Source: Thermanaerothrix sp.
Lineage (GTDB): Bacteria > Synergistota > Synergistia > Synergistales > Synergistaceae
Direction of reading: 5' to 3'
Assembly (NCBI GenBank): GCA_026417795.1
Contig: JAOACP010000010.1
Coordinates: forward strand, 1-63,086
Length of the DNA: 63,086 bases
The translations under genes and the position numbers were made by a program. Under the pieces are notes generated by a model. That model was not told where the DNA came from, did not search any database, and saw only the letters and a list, made by a program, of their open reading frames with translations. Each line of letters begins with the position of its first letter. Positions within the stretch are counted from its first letter, which is position 1. Shown here one piece after another: positions 1 through 7,936 of the stretch.

Positions 1-1
1 C

Positions 2-58
2 CTTGTGGAGTACCGGGACGGCACCATAATAGACAGCGTGTTCCGGGTGGAGTGCTAG
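2..58 (+). CDS. C-terminal tail of a truncated gene, possibly citrate lyase alpha
   Basis: Only the last 18 codons of an open frame are present, reading LVEYRDGTIIDSVFRVEC and then TAG. The 'YRDGT-I/V-ID' ending resembles, from memory, the C-terminus of citrate lyase alpha subunits (CitF), but the fragment is far too short for a firm call. The gene enters from outside the window and is followed by a long GC-rich hairpin. An unrelated protein with a similar tail cannot be excluded. Confidence 0.35.
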   Translation, partial: LVEYRDGTIIDSVFRVEC

Positions 59-99
59 GGCCTTCCCGATTGGAGGCTCTAGCCGGTTGGCGGTGGAAT

Positions 100-152
100 G
101 GGGCCCAAGGGAGGTGGGTGGGATTCCGGTCCCACCGTCCCCCTTGGGCCCC
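100..152 (+). terminator. Large GC-rich inverted repeat, probable terminator
   Basis: Bases 100-110 (GGGGCCCAAGG) are exactly complementary to 142-152 (CCTTGGGCCCC), and the intervening bases contain a second nested pairing (GGTGGGA with TCCCACC). It lies 40 nt after the first stop codon. There is no good U-tract, only TTTGG and later TTCTT, so it may be a weak terminator or a transcript-stabilising hairpin. Confidence 0.45.
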
Positions 153-261
153 GGCCTTTGGATGGTTCTTAATGATTGATGGCGGAAGTTGTGGGCCTTC
201 TTGACCTACACAGCTACGCTATGGTAATTCATTTAATTTAAGAGGGAAGGTGGTGAGCCTC

Positions 262-699
262 GTGCGCCTTTGGTCCCTTCACCCCATGTATTTGGACTCC
301 AAGGGCTTGGTGGCCCTTTGGAGGGAGGGGCTGCTTGCCAAGGCGGTCCTGGAGGGGAAGACCGTGGGATACAGGAACCATCCGCAGCTCATCCGGTTCA
401 GGTCTCTTGATGAGCCGGTGCTTGCGGTGAACCAGTACCTGCGGGCGGTTTTGGAGGAAGCCCGGCGGAGGGGTTATGGGTTCGACGGTTCAAAGCTTGA
501 TGCGCCGGGCAGGGAGATGGGCACAAGGATACCGGTGTCCTCCGGTCAGCTGGCCTACGAATGGGAGCACCTATTGAGGAAGCTGGCCCGAAGGGATCCT
601 CAAAGGTATGAGGATCTCAGCCCCCTATCGGATATATTGCCCCATCCCATGATGGAGGTGTTCCCCGGCGGAGTGGAGAGCTGGGAGGCGGTAAAATAG
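262..699 (+). CDS. Pyrimidine-dimer DNA glycosylase family protein
   Basis: The protein of about 145 residues begins MRLWSLHPMYLDSKGLVALW and carries the blocks GYRNHPQLIRF and YLRAVLEEARRRGY. These match the small 'Pyr_excise' family related to T4 endonuclease V, which excises UV pyrimidine dimers using its N-terminal amine and a glutamate near residue 23. I chose the GTG at 262 over those at 250 and 253 because homologues start 'MRLWSLHP' and because it places a glutamate at residue 22, as the T4 mechanism needs. The C-terminal third is more divergent. It is monocistronic, between a hairpin and an AT-rich spacer. Enzyme activity is inferred from family resemblance only. Confidence 0.7.
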   Translation: MRLWSLHPMYLDSKGLVALWREGLLAKAVLEGKTVGYRNHPQLIRFRSLDEPVLAVNQYLRAVLEEARRRGYGFDGSKLDAPGREMGTRIPVSSGQLAYEWEHLLRKLARRDPQRYEDLSPLSDILPHPMMEVFPGGVESWEAVK

Positions 700-973
700 C
701 TGAGGGGCCCTGGGGGCTGCGGGGGTCGTAGTGGCTGTTGATTTTAAATTTTCTTTATAAAACCATCTCCCCAACGCGCTTTTAGTGATTTATATATTTA
801 AGTAGTTATTTGCGTATAAAAACGTCGTCCGGAGTAGGGAAAATTAAGAGATGCATGCTAGCCCAAAGAGCCAATTTGGGTGTATCCTTTATGCTGTTGT
901 TCGGGACAATTGTGCAAAAACACGGAACAATATTCCCGAAAATTTAGAATCTAACACATGGAGGGCGGCGGCT
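700..973 (+). promoter_or_regulatory. AT-rich spacer and possible structured leader of the rnf operon
   Basis: No gene is supported here. 731-850 is strikingly AT-rich for this genome and should hold the rnf promoter, although I could not pick a clean -35/-10 pair. Further down are two inverted repeats: CCCAAA (862-867) with TTTGGG (875-880), and TTCGGGA (900-906) with TCCCGAA (934-940). The frame stays open from an ATG at 851, but that segment looks non-coding. Confidence 0.4.
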
Positions 974-2317
974 ATGGCGTTACCTACTTTCAGGAAAGGG
1001 GTTCATCCCCCCCATCGGAAGGGTTCCACCGAGTCCTCTCCGGTGCAGTGGATAGACCCGGGGGGCGAGCTGGTATTTCCAATGTCGCAGCACATAGGGG
1101 CCCCCTGCAAACCCCTTGTGAAAAAGGGGGACAGGGTTTTTGTGGGTCAGAAGATAGGCGACAGCGAAGCCTTCGTGTCCGCCCCGGTTCACTCGTCGGT
1201 GTCGGGGGTGGTCAAGGAGGTGTCCCAGCGGCTGGTGATATCCGGCGCTCTGGACACCTGTGTGGTGGTGGAAAACGACGGCCTCTACGAATGGGATCCC
1301 TCCATAGCTCCCAGGGAAGACTGGGAGGGCTTAGCCCCCGACGAGATCAGAAGGATAATACGGGAGTCCGGCATAGTGGGCATGGGGGGGGCCTGCTTCC
1401 CCACGGCGGTTAAGCTCACTCCCCCGCCGGACAAGAACATAGACCACGTGATAATAAACGGCGCGGAGTGCGAGCCGTACCTCACCTGCGACGACCGGCT
1501 CATGATGGAGGAGGGAGGGCAGGTTTTAAGGGGGCTCTCCGTGGTTCTTAGGCTCTTCCCCCAAGGCGTCAAGGGAGTTGTGGCGGTGGAGGACAACAAA
1601 CCCCACGCCCTTGGCGCCATGCGGAAGTACCTGGAGGAGACGGGGCTTGCCTCAAAGGGCATATCGGTGCAGGCCGTGAAGACCAAGTACCCCCAAGGGG
1701 CGGAGAAGATGCTGATCTACGCCGTCACCGGGAGGGAGGTCCCCCCCGGAGGGCTTCCCGCCGACGTGGGCTGCATAATCCTCAACGTCCGCACGGTTCA
1801 CCAGATATGGAACGGGGTGGTGAACGGCCGTCCTGTCATCGACCGCATAGTCACGGTGACCGGGGATGCGGTGAAGGAGCCCAAGAACCTTGGCGTGAGG
1901 CTTGGCATGTCCGTGCGGGAGCTCATCGAGGCCTGCGGGGGCTTCGTGAAGGAACCCATGAAGGTCATAGCCGGAGGCCCGATGATGGGCATAGCCCTTG
2001 GGGACCTTGACGTGCCGGTGGTGAAGGGTACCTCCGGCATACTGGCCCTCTCGGAGGCCATGGCGAGGCTTGGCCAGGAGGAGAACTGCATAAGGTGCGG
2101 CAAGTGCGTGGCCACATGCCCCATGGGGCTTACCCCCTATGAGCTGGACGCCATGATCCGCCAGCGGGAGTACGACCAGTTCGAGAGCCTTGGGGGGATG
2201 AACTGCATCGAGTGCGGGTGCTGTGCCTACTCATGCCCTGCCAGGCGTCACCTCACCCAGTCCTGCAGGGACGGCAAGAGAACTATCCTAGCCAGAAGGC
2301 GCAAAGGAGGGGCATAG
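974..2317 (+). CDS. rnfC: Rnf electron transport complex subunit C
   Basis: RnfC is the peripheral NADH-side subunit of the Rnf ferredoxin:NAD+ oxidoreductase. It carries FMN/NADH-binding segments (GMGGACFPTAVKL, then NGAECEPYLTCDDRL) and near the C-terminus two 4Fe-4S motifs, CIRCGKCVATCP and CIECGCCAYSCP. The frame is open from 851, but I place the start at ATG 974, preceded by GGAGGG at 8 nt. This gives 447 residues beginning MALPTFRKGVHPP, the usual length and N-terminus for this family. It is first in the order C-D-G-E-A-B, as in clostridia and Thermotoga, and rnfD starts two bases after its stop, so translation is probably coupled. Confidence 0.95.
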   Translation: MALPTFRKGVHPPHRKGSTESSPVQWIDPGGELVFPMSQHIGAPCKPLVKKGDRVFVGQKIGDSEAFVSAPVHSSVSGVVKEVSQRLVISGALDTCVVVENDGLYEWDPSIAPREDWEGLAPDEIRRIIRESGIVGMGGACFPTAVKLTPPPDKNIDHVIINGAECEPYLTCDDRLMMEEGGQVLRGLSVVLRLFPQGVKGVVAVEDNKPHALGAMRKYLEETGLASKGISVQAVKTKYPQGAEKMLIYAVTGREVPPGGLPADVGCIILNVRTVHQIWNGVVNGRPVIDRIVTVTGDAVKEPKNLGVRLGMSVRELIEACGGFVKEPMKVIAGGPMMGIALGDLDVPVVKGTSGILALSEAMARLGQEENCIRCGKCVATCPMGLTPYELDAMIRQREYDQFESLGGMNCIECGCCAYSCPARRHLTQSCRDGKRTILARRRKGGA

Positions 2318-2318
2318 G

Positions 2319-3272
2319 TTGAACAGGCTTCTTGTGGTTTCCAGCTCCCCCCACATAAGGGATGAGCTGACGGTCCGTAAGATAATGGGGCTGGTGCTCC
2401 TGGCGCTGCTGCCCGCAGGGGTGGCGGGGGTCTATTTCTTCGGGCTCCATGCCTTTTGGGTCATAGCGGTGTGCGTTATGTCCGCGGTGGGCTCCGAGGC
2501 GCTGTGGCAGAAGGTCACGGGCCGCAAGGTCACCGTGTCTGACCTGTCCGCCGCGGTGACGGGGCTTCTTCTGGCCTATAACCTGCCGCCGGACATATCC
2601 CTTTTCATCGCCGCCCTCGGCAGCTGTTTTGCCATCATCGTGGTTAAACAACTTTACGGCGGCCTTGGGAAGAACATAGTCAACCCCGCCCTGGCCGCCA
2701 GGGCCGTGATGCTAACCAGCTGGCCGGTGCCCATGACCACCTGGAGCCTCCATGGTGTGACGGGCCCCACCCCCCTGGCCTTGCTTAAAGGGGTTGAGGC
2801 CGCGGGAGCGAAGCTCCCCCCCCTCATGGACCTCTTCATCGGCAACGTGGGGGGCTGCATCGGTGAGACCTCGGCGCTGGCCCTTCTCTTGGGCGGTCTC
2901 TTCCTCATCTGGAAGCGGGTAATCACATGGCACATCCCGGTGGTCTACATAGGCACCGTGGCGGTGCTGAGCGCGGTTCTCCACAGGCCCTCGGGCATAT
3001 CCATGGGGCCTCTCTACGAGATATTCGCCGGTGGTCTCTTCCTGGGCGCCATATTCATGGCCACCGACTACGCCACAAGCCCCATGGACAAGTCCGGGCA
3101 GATGGTGTTCGCCTTCGGCTGCGGAGTCATAGCCACGCTCATAAGGTTCTACGGGGGTTATCCAGAGGGGGTTTCCTACTCCATCCTCATAATGAACCTC
3201 ACGGTGCCCCTCATAGACCGTTACTTCAAGCCCAGGATATTTGGGCAGCCCCAGGGGGTGAAGAGGTCTTGA
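2319..3272 (+). CDS. rnfD: Rnf electron transport complex subunit D
   Basis: RnfD is an integral membrane subunit of the NqrB/RnfD family with several hydrophobic helices. The block GVTGPTPLALL contains Thr151 in a TGPTPL context, matching the [ST]GxT motif where the family carries covalently bound FMN; ApbE-type transferases attach it. IGETSALALLLGG and MATDYATSPM are further family signatures. The start is TTG 2319, directly after the rnfC stop and read as MNRLLVVSSSPH. The last four bases overlap rnfG. Its 317 residues are normal. The role in ion translocation is known for the family, while the coupling ion (Na+ or H+) cannot be told from sequence. Confidence 0.95.
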   Translation: MNRLLVVSSSPHIRDELTVRKIMGLVLLALLPAGVAGVYFFGLHAFWVIAVCVMSAVGSEALWQKVTGRKVTVSDLSAAVTGLLLAYNLPPDISLFIAALGSCFAIIVVKQLYGGLGKNIVNPALAARAVMLTSWPVPMTTWSLHGVTGPTPLALLKGVEAAGAKLPPLMDLFIGNVGGCIGETSALALLLGGLFLIWKRVITWHIPVVYIGTVAVLSAVLHRPSGISMGPLYEIFAGGLFLGAIFMATDYATSPMDKSGQMVFAFGCGVIATLIRFYGGYPEGVSYSILIMNLTVPLIDRYFKPRIFGQPQGVKRS

Positions 3273-3829
3273 ACGAGAAGGTGAAGCTTGGAACCATCCT
3301 GTTCGTCATAACCGCCGTCACCGGCCTGGTGCTTGGGGCGGTGCAGCAGATAACCGCGGGCCCCATAAGCAAGACCAAGGAGGCCCAAAGACAGGAGGCC
3401 TTTAGGAAGACCCTTCCGGAGGCGGATTCCTTTGCGTCCGTAAAATTTCCACCCGTAACGGGGGTTCAGGACGTGCAGGAGGGCCGCAAGGGCGGCAGCG
3501 TCGTGGGCTACGCGGTGACCGTTTCTGTCAGGGGTTATGCCGGTCCTGTGGTCTTCGTCACCGGCATAGGGACCGACGGGATCATAAAGGGGATAAGCAT
3601 CCTGAGCCAGTCGGAGACCCCTGGCCTTGGTGCCAAGGCCTCCGAGCCGGGCTTCTCCGGCCAGTTCAGCGGCAAAAAGGCCCAGGCGCTCAAGGTGGTC
3701 AAGTCCGCCCCGGCGAAGGAGGACGAGGTGTTGGCCATATCCGGCGCCACCATAACCTCCCGGGCGGTCACCGAGGGGGTCAACTCCGCGGTGGAGGTCT
3801 TTGAGAAGATGGGGGGTAAGAGGAAATGA
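3269..3829 (+). CDS. rnfG: Rnf electron transport complex subunit G
   Basis: RnfG is a single-pass membrane flavoprotein facing outwards. The 186-residue product has one N-terminal helix (residues about 8-24), the SETPGLGAKASEPGF block, and the flavinylation motif SGATITS with Thr161 as the expected FMN-phosphoester site. The start is a TTG at 3269 overlapping the rnfD stop by 4 nt, with GGGGGTGAAGAGG just upstream; the shadow frame that extends further 5' is not protein-like. Translation is probably coupled to rnfD. The adjacent apbE supplies the cognate flavin transferase. Confidence 0.93.
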   Translation: MNEKVKLGTILFVITAVTGLVLGAVQQITAGPISKTKEAQRQEAFRKTLPEADSFASVKFPPVTGVQDVQEGRKGGSVVGYAVTVSVRGYAGPVVFVTGIGTDGIIKGISILSQSETPGLGAKASEPGFSGQFSGKKAQALKVVKSAPAKEDEVLAISGATITSRAVTEGVNSAVEVFEKMGGKRK

Positions 3830-4548
3830 TACGTACCGCCCTGGAGAGGATAAGGGCCGGCGTGTTCGGCGAGAACCCCACGTTTGTCCAGGTCATAGGG
3901 CTTTGCCCCACCCTGGCGGTTACCACCAGCGCCATAAACGGCCTTGGAATGGGGGTCGCCGCCACCGCGGTGCTGATGGGCTCCAACGTGGTCATATCCA
4001 TGCTTAGGCGCATGATACCCAATCAGATCAGGATACCCGCCTTCATAGTGGTCATAGCGGGGTTCGTCACCATCATCCAGTTCCTGGTGTCCGCCTACGC
4101 CCCGTCCCTGGACAAGTCCCTTGGCATATTCATCCCACTCATAGTGGTGAACTGCATAATACTTGCCCGGGCGGAGGCCTTTGCCTTTAAGAACGGCGTG
4201 GCGGCGTCGCTCTTCGACGGCATAGGCATGGGGCTTGGGTTCACCGTGGGCCTTCTGATACTGGGATCCATCCGGGAGGTACTGGGGAACGGAACCATCT
4301 TCGGATACCCGGTGTTTCCCCATTACGTGCAGCCCGCCCTGGTGATGATACTGGCTCCCGGCGGGTTCCTCACCCTGGGGCTGGTGATGGGGTACCTTAA
4401 CTACAGGAAGGACTTAAAGCGCCGCCGCCGTCCGGGAGGCACCGACATGATAGACGCGGACTCCGACGCGGATCGGCTTGGCAAGCAGACCGCTTGCGGG
4501 AGCTGCCAGGTGTGCAGCATGCTAAGGACGGAGGATGACGGAAGATGA
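3826..4548 (+). CDS. rnfE: Rnf electron transport complex subunit E with Cys-rich tail
   Basis: RnfE is one of the two homologous six-helix subunits of Rnf (with RnfA). Its 240 residues include the signatures GLCPTLAVTTSAINGLGMG and KSLGIFIPLIVVNCIILARAE. The start is ATG 3826, overlapping the rnfG stop (ATGA). Beyond the normal family end there is a hydrophilic tail (about residues 205-240) with CGSCQVC, three cysteines in seven residues, which I do not recall as a standard RnfE feature. It could bind a metal or Fe-S centre or form disulfides. The 3' end overlaps rnfA by 4 nt. Confidence 0.93.
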   Translation: MIRTALERIRAGVFGENPTFVQVIGLCPTLAVTTSAINGLGMGVAATAVLMGSNVVISMLRRMIPNQIRIPAFIVVIAGFVTIIQFLVSAYAPSLDKSLGIFIPLIVVNCIILARAEAFAFKNGVAASLFDGIGMGLGFTVGLLILGSIREVLGNGTIFGYPVFPHYVQPALVMILAPGGFLTLGLVMGYLNYRKDLKRRRRPGGTDMIDADSDADRLGKQTACGSCQVCSMLRTEDDGR

Positions 4549-5120
4549 GCCTCATAGGGATATTCTTGGGCGCGGTTTTCGTCCACAACATAATACTCTC
4601 CCAGTTCTTGGGGTGCTGCCCCTTCCTTGGGGTGTCCTCCAAGCTCGGCACCGCCAAGGGCATGGGCATGGCGGTCATATTCGTCATATTCCTGGCCTCC
4701 CTGATAACCTGGCTGCTGTACAACTTCGTTCTGGTCCCCCTGGGGCTGCAGTACCTTTACACCCTTTCGTTCATCCTGGTCATAGCGGCCCTGGTGCAGC
4801 TGGTGGAGATGGCGCTTAAAAAGCTTAACCCCGGCCTTTACAAGTCCTTGGGCATATTCCTTCCCCTCATAACCACCAACTGCGCGGTCTTGGGCGTGGC
4901 GGTCATCAACATGAACAAAGGCTACGGGCTTCTTGGCAGCATGGTTAACGCCGTAGGGGCCTCGGTGGGTTTCCTCTTGGCCCTCATACTGATGGCGGGG
5001 TTGAGGGAGCGGATAGACGCCAGCGACACCATGCCCCGATGCATGAGGGGGCTTCCCATCGCCCTGGTCACCGCCAGCCTCATGGCGGTGGCGTTCATGG
5101 GCTTCACGGGACTCATATAG
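4545..5120 (+). CDS. rnfA: Rnf electron transport complex subunit A
   Basis: RnfA is the partner of RnfE in the membrane core of Rnf. The 191-residue product is almost entirely hydrophobic and shows the family blocks NIILSQFLGCCPFLGVS and KSLGIFLPLITTNCAVLGVA. The cysteines in those blocks are the ones proposed to hold a membrane-embedded Fe-S cluster between RnfA and RnfE. ATG 4545 overlaps the rnfE stop. A 12-nt gap containing GGGAGGTG separates it from rnfB. Confidence 0.95.
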   Translation: MSLIGIFLGAVFVHNIILSQFLGCCPFLGVSSKLGTAKGMGMAVIFVIFLASLITWLLYNFVLVPLGLQYLYTLSFILVIAALVQLVEMALKKLNPGLYKSLGIFLPLITTNCAVLGVAVINMNKGYGLLGSMVNAVGASVGFLLALILMAGLRERIDASDTMPRCMRGLPIALVTASLMAVAFMGFTGLI

Positions 5121-5132
5121 GGAGGTGCTTCT

Positions 5133-5942
5133 ATGGGGGTGGAAGGAACCTTGTTCCCAGCGGCGGTCTTGGGCGGGCTGGGACTGTGCTTCGGAGTCCT
5201 CTTGGCGGTGGCGGCGGAGAAGTTCCGGGTTCAGGTGGACCCGAGGGTTGAGCAGGTAAGGGACGCCCTTCCGGGGGCTAACTGCGGCGCCTGCGGTTAC
5301 CCGGGCTGCGACGGATATGCGGAGGCGGTGGTGTCCGGGGAGGCGAAGCCCAACAAGTGCGCCCCCGGCGGGGCCGATGTGGCCACCAAGGTGGCGGCCG
5401 TCATGGGTATGTCCGCGGAGGACGTGGTAAAACGGGTGGCCTTTGTGAAGTGCAAGGGAAGCCCTGACGTGGCCAAGGCCCGTTACATATACGACGGCGT
5501 CATGGACTGCCGGGAGGCGGTGGTGCTGCCCGGGAGCGGACCCAAGGCCTGCTCCTACGGGTGTCTTGGGCTTGGCACCTGCGTTGCGGTCTGCCCCTTT
5601 GACGCCATAAGGATAGAGAACTCCTTGGCCCGGGTGGACGAATCCAAGTGCGTGGGTTGCGGTCTTTGCGTCGCCTCCTGCCCCAAGGGGGTCATAGAGC
5701 TGGTGGTGATGGACAAGCGGGTCCGGGTGGCCTGCGGCTCCCATCAGCGGGGGGCGGACGTCAAGAAGGTCTGCCAGCTTGGGTGCATAGGGTGCGGCCT
5801 TTGCGAGAAGGTCTGCCCCGAAGGGGCCGTAACCATGGACAACAACCTGCCGGTCATAGACCAGTCCAAGTGTACCCAGTGCAGGAAGTGCGTCGATAAG
5901 TGCCCCACCAAGTCGATCATATTCCTGGAGTCCTCATACTAA
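5133..5942 (+). CDS. rnfB: Rnf electron transport complex subunit B (ferredoxin-like)
   Basis: RnfB receives electrons from ferredoxin. The 269-residue protein has an N-terminal hydrophobic anchor (about residues 5-27), then a CGACGYPGC four-cysteine cluster domain, and then ferredoxin-type motifs CVGCGLCVASCP, CIGCGLCEKVCP and CTQCRKCVDKCP. The start is ATG 5133 with GGGAGGTG 8 nt upstream. It closes the operon and is followed at once by a strong bidirectional hairpin. The many clusters fit the long-chain RnfB of fermenters. Confidence 0.95.
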   Translation: MGVEGTLFPAAVLGGLGLCFGVLLAVAAEKFRVQVDPRVEQVRDALPGANCGACGYPGCDGYAEAVVSGEAKPNKCAPGGADVATKVAAVMGMSAEDVVKRVAFVKCKGSPDVAKARYIYDGVMDCREAVVLPGSGPKACSYGCLGLGTCVAVCPFDAIRIENSLARVDESKCVGCGLCVASCPKGVIELVVMDKRVRVACGSHQRGADVKKVCQLGCIGCGLCEKVCPEGAVTMDNNLPVIDQSKCTQCRKCVDKCPTKSIIFLESSY

Positions 5943-5948
5943 AAATTC

Positions 5949-5984
5949 GAGGGGCCCTGGGCTAGTCCCTGGGCCCCTCTATCT
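5949..5984. terminator. Bidirectional terminator between rnfB and the apbE operon
   Basis: GAGGGGCCC (5949-5957) pairs with GGGCCCCTC (5971-5979), followed on the plus strand by TATCTTTCC and preceded, for the minus strand, by a run read as TTTTT. It sits between convergent genes, and the last codons of the minus-strand gene run into the stem. Confidence 0.8.
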
Positions 5985-6468
5985 TTCCCCTAAGCCATCC
6001 CGCCATGGTGCCGGTGGCGAAGCCCGTAAGCAGCGACGATATGCCCATGATGGGAAGGTACGTTAGGAACAGGTGGAAGGAGTTCACCGCCCTTGAGGCC
6101 ACCCAGAGCTGAGCCAGGTTGAAGGCCAGCGCCTGGGCTTGGGCTAGGCCTTTCAATGACAGCCTCTCGGGCCAAAGGCCCCCAAGAAGCCGAAGGACCC
6201 CAAGTGCCCCAAGGACCCCCGCCAGGGAACACAGGAACGACAGCCCGAACCCTGAAAAGAGCAGCCCTGCCATAAGCACCCTACCGATGGATACCAGCGC
6301 CGCGTCCTTGAAGCCCCAAAGGGCGAAGGCGGTGAGCCCTAAGGCGTTAGAAAGCCCAAGCTTCACCCCCGGTATGGGATAGGGGAAGAGCCCCTCCAGG
6401 AGGTTTACGCACACCGCGGCTCCCAGGAGCAGTCCGTCGACGGCTACCCGCCTACTGGGATATCCCAT
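5962..6468 (-). CDS. Gx transporter / heptaprenyl diphosphate synthase component I family membrane protein
   Basis: A 168-residue membrane protein with about five hydrophobic helices. Blocks such as LLLGAAVCVNLLEGLFPYP, PGVKLGLSNALGLTAF and FCSLAGVLGALGVLRLLGG match the 'Gx transporter' or HepI family. These genes often lie beside rnf and apbE and may import a flavin-related or other small compound, but the substrate is not established. The start is ATG 6468 after GGGAGG, overlapping the NusG-II gene by 17 nt. It is the last gene of the operon apbE - NusG-II - this gene. Confidence 0.8.
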   Translation of the reverse strand: MGYPSRRVAVDGLLLGAAVCVNLLEGLFPYPIPGVKLGLSNALGLTAFALWGFKDAALVSIGRVLMAGLLFSGFGLSFLCSLAGVLGALGVLRLLGGLWPERLSLKGLAQAQALAFNLAQLWVASRAVNSFHLFLTYLPIMGISSLLTGFATGTMAGWLRGKIEGPRD

Positions 6469-6826
6469 GGATATCCTCCCCCCTATCCCCCCTTACCCGC
6501 ACCACAAGCCTATGGGGGAGGCACACCGCCTGGTCTCCCGCTTTTGAGAGCCAGCCCTGTTTTACGCACAACCGGTCCGGGCAGTCCGCGTCCAGGACCC
6601 TGGCTGTCTTGCCCCGCACCTCCACCACGTTAAAACCCCCGTCCGGGGCCTCGATCCGTATGGTGCCGCTGAAGGACCCGTCCAGGGGTATGACCCTTTG
6701 CAGCGTGGGCGAGGATATCTCGAGCGTTGCGGTCCCCGCAGTCCGGTCAATCACGCGCCTTGCGGCCAGGGCGCCAAGGCATACGAGGATTATCAGCGCC
6801 GCCACCCAGCGATCCAGCTTCCTCAT
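6452..6826 (-). CDS. NusG domain II-containing membrane-anchored protein
   Basis: A 124-residue protein with one N-terminal membrane segment (AALIILVCLGALAARRV) and an outward beta-rich domain ending CPDRLCVKQGWLSKAGDQAV-CLPHRLVV. The spaced cysteines DCPDRLC...VCLPH are the hallmark of the NusG domain II family found with rnf and apbE. Function is unknown; its constant location suggests a part in maturing or stabilising the extracytoplasmic flavoproteins RnfG and RnfD. It starts 2 bases after the apbE stop. Despite the name it has no KOW/NGN transcription-factor architecture. Confidence 0.8.
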   Translation of the reverse strand: MRKLDRWVAALIILVCLGALAARRVIDRTAGTATLEISSPTLQRVIPLDGSFSGTIRIEAPDGGFNVVEVRGKTARVLDADCPDRLCVKQGWLSKAGDQAVCLPHRLVVRVRGDRGEDIHGISQ

Positions 6827-6828
6827 GT

Positions 6829-7890
6829 CTACGGCCCGTCCCCTCCCTCCAGGCCTGCGCCGGGCTTAATGGGCTCAACCCTGAAGGACTGATCCTTAAG
6901 GGTGAACCTCCCCATGAGCTCGGGGCTTATGAGCACCCGGCGGTCTTGTGTCACGAACAGGGCAAGGGCGCCGTATCTTTTGAGGAGTCCTTGCCCACTC
7001 TTGGGGCCTAGGACGAACAGTGCGGTGCTCAGCGCGTCTGCCTCGGAGGAGGAATGGGACACCACCGTAACCGATAGAAGACCCGATTGGACGGGATAGC
7101 CGGTCTTGGGGTCCAGGATGTGATGATACCTTCGGTTGCCCACCTCGAGGAACCTCTCGTAGACCCCCGACGTCACCACCGCCGCCTTAGGACCTGCTAT
7201 CTCCAGGACCCCCAAGATGGTCCCCCTGGGGGAGATGGGATGCTGTATGCCTATCCTCCAGGGGCCCTTGTCGGGATTTCCCACCACCACCACGTTCCCG
7301 CCTAGGTCCAGCACCGCCCATTGGACCCCCATGGACCTAAGCTCCTTTGCCAGCACGTCCCCGGCGAAGCCCTTGGCTATGCCGCCAAGGTCCAGCCTCT
7401 GTCCCGCCTTAAGGTGAAACCTCCCGTCCCGGTCCTCAAAGAGCCCCCGGTAATCCACATGCCTTACCGCCCTTGCTATCTCCCATGGCTTGGGTACCCT
7501 TGCGTTGGGGGTACCTATCTGCCAAAGGGACGTTAAGGCCCCTATGGTGGGGTCGAAGGCGCCCCTTGAGTCTTTGGCCGCCTTCAACGCCATTCGCAGC
7601 AGCCGCCGCACATCCTCCGACGGGTACAGGGCGCCGGTCCTGGAGAGGCTGGATACCTCCGAGAACTCAAGGTGGGCGGATGTAAGCTCCTCAAGACGCC
7701 TTACCTGAGCTTCGCAGCGCTCCAAAACCTCATCAGGGGCAAGGGACTTAACCCTTATCCTCATGACGGTGTTCATGGCGAAGAACTCCGCCTCCCCTTC
7801 CCTGGGAAGCTCCATGTGGGCCCACAGGAGAATAGCTGCCAGGAGGAGGGCTAATAAAAAAGATAATAAAAAGCGGTAGGATCGTCTCAT
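6829..7890 (-). CDS. apbE: FAD:protein FMN transferase
   Basis: ApbE transfers FMN from FAD to a threonine of targets such as RnfG, RnfD and NqrB/C. The 353-residue product has an N-terminal membrane anchor (FLLSFLLALLLAAILLW) without a lipobox cysteine, followed by the ApbE signatures MNTVMRIRV, GAFDPTIG, LDLGGIAKGFAGD, LDLGGNVVVVG and HHILDPKTGYPV. Conserved acidic residues near SEADALSTALFVLG bind the metal. It is convergent with the rnf operon that encodes its likely substrates, so the window holds both enzyme and acceptors. A short gap (7891-7936) separates it from the next minus-strand gene, so they may share a transcript. Confidence 0.95.
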   Translation of the reverse strand: MRRSYRFLLSFLLALLLAAILLWAHMELPREGEAEFFAMNTVMRIRVKSLAPDEVLERCEAQVRRLEELTSAHLEFSEVSSLSRTGALYPSEDVRRLLRMALKAAKDSRGAFDPTIGALTSLWQIGTPNARVPKPWEIARAVRHVDYRGLFEDRDGRFHLKAGQRLDLGGIAKGFAGDVLAKELRSMGVQWAVLDLGGNVVVVGNPDKGPWRIGIQHPISPRGTILGVLEIAGPKAAVVTSGVYERFLEVGNRRYHHILDPKTGYPVQSGLLSVTVVSHSSSEADALSTALFVLGPKSGQGLLKRYGALALFVTQDRRVLISPELMGRFTLKDQSFRVEPIKPGAGLEGGDGP

Positions 7891-7936
7891 GTGAGAGATC
7901 CTACCACAGCATGGCTTCCCTGTGGTTGAATTGCGG

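Noticed and set aside
905-930. TTGTG...CAC resembling a Rex redox-repressor site upstream of rnf
   Set aside because: The half-sites are 6 nt apart instead of the required 8, and the second half reads CACGG rather than CACAA.
851-973. N-terminal 41-codon extension of RnfC from ATG 851
   Set aside because: It is not family-like and lies in an inverted-repeat-rich leader, and the ATG at 974 has an excellent GGAGGG at 8 nt with the usual RnfC N-terminus.
4401-5744. 447-codon minus-strand frame across rnfE, rnfA and rnfB
   Set aside because: It is an antisense shadow caused by GC-rich codon structure, low in hydrophobic order and rich in His/Gly/Tyr repeats, with no ribosome-binding site.
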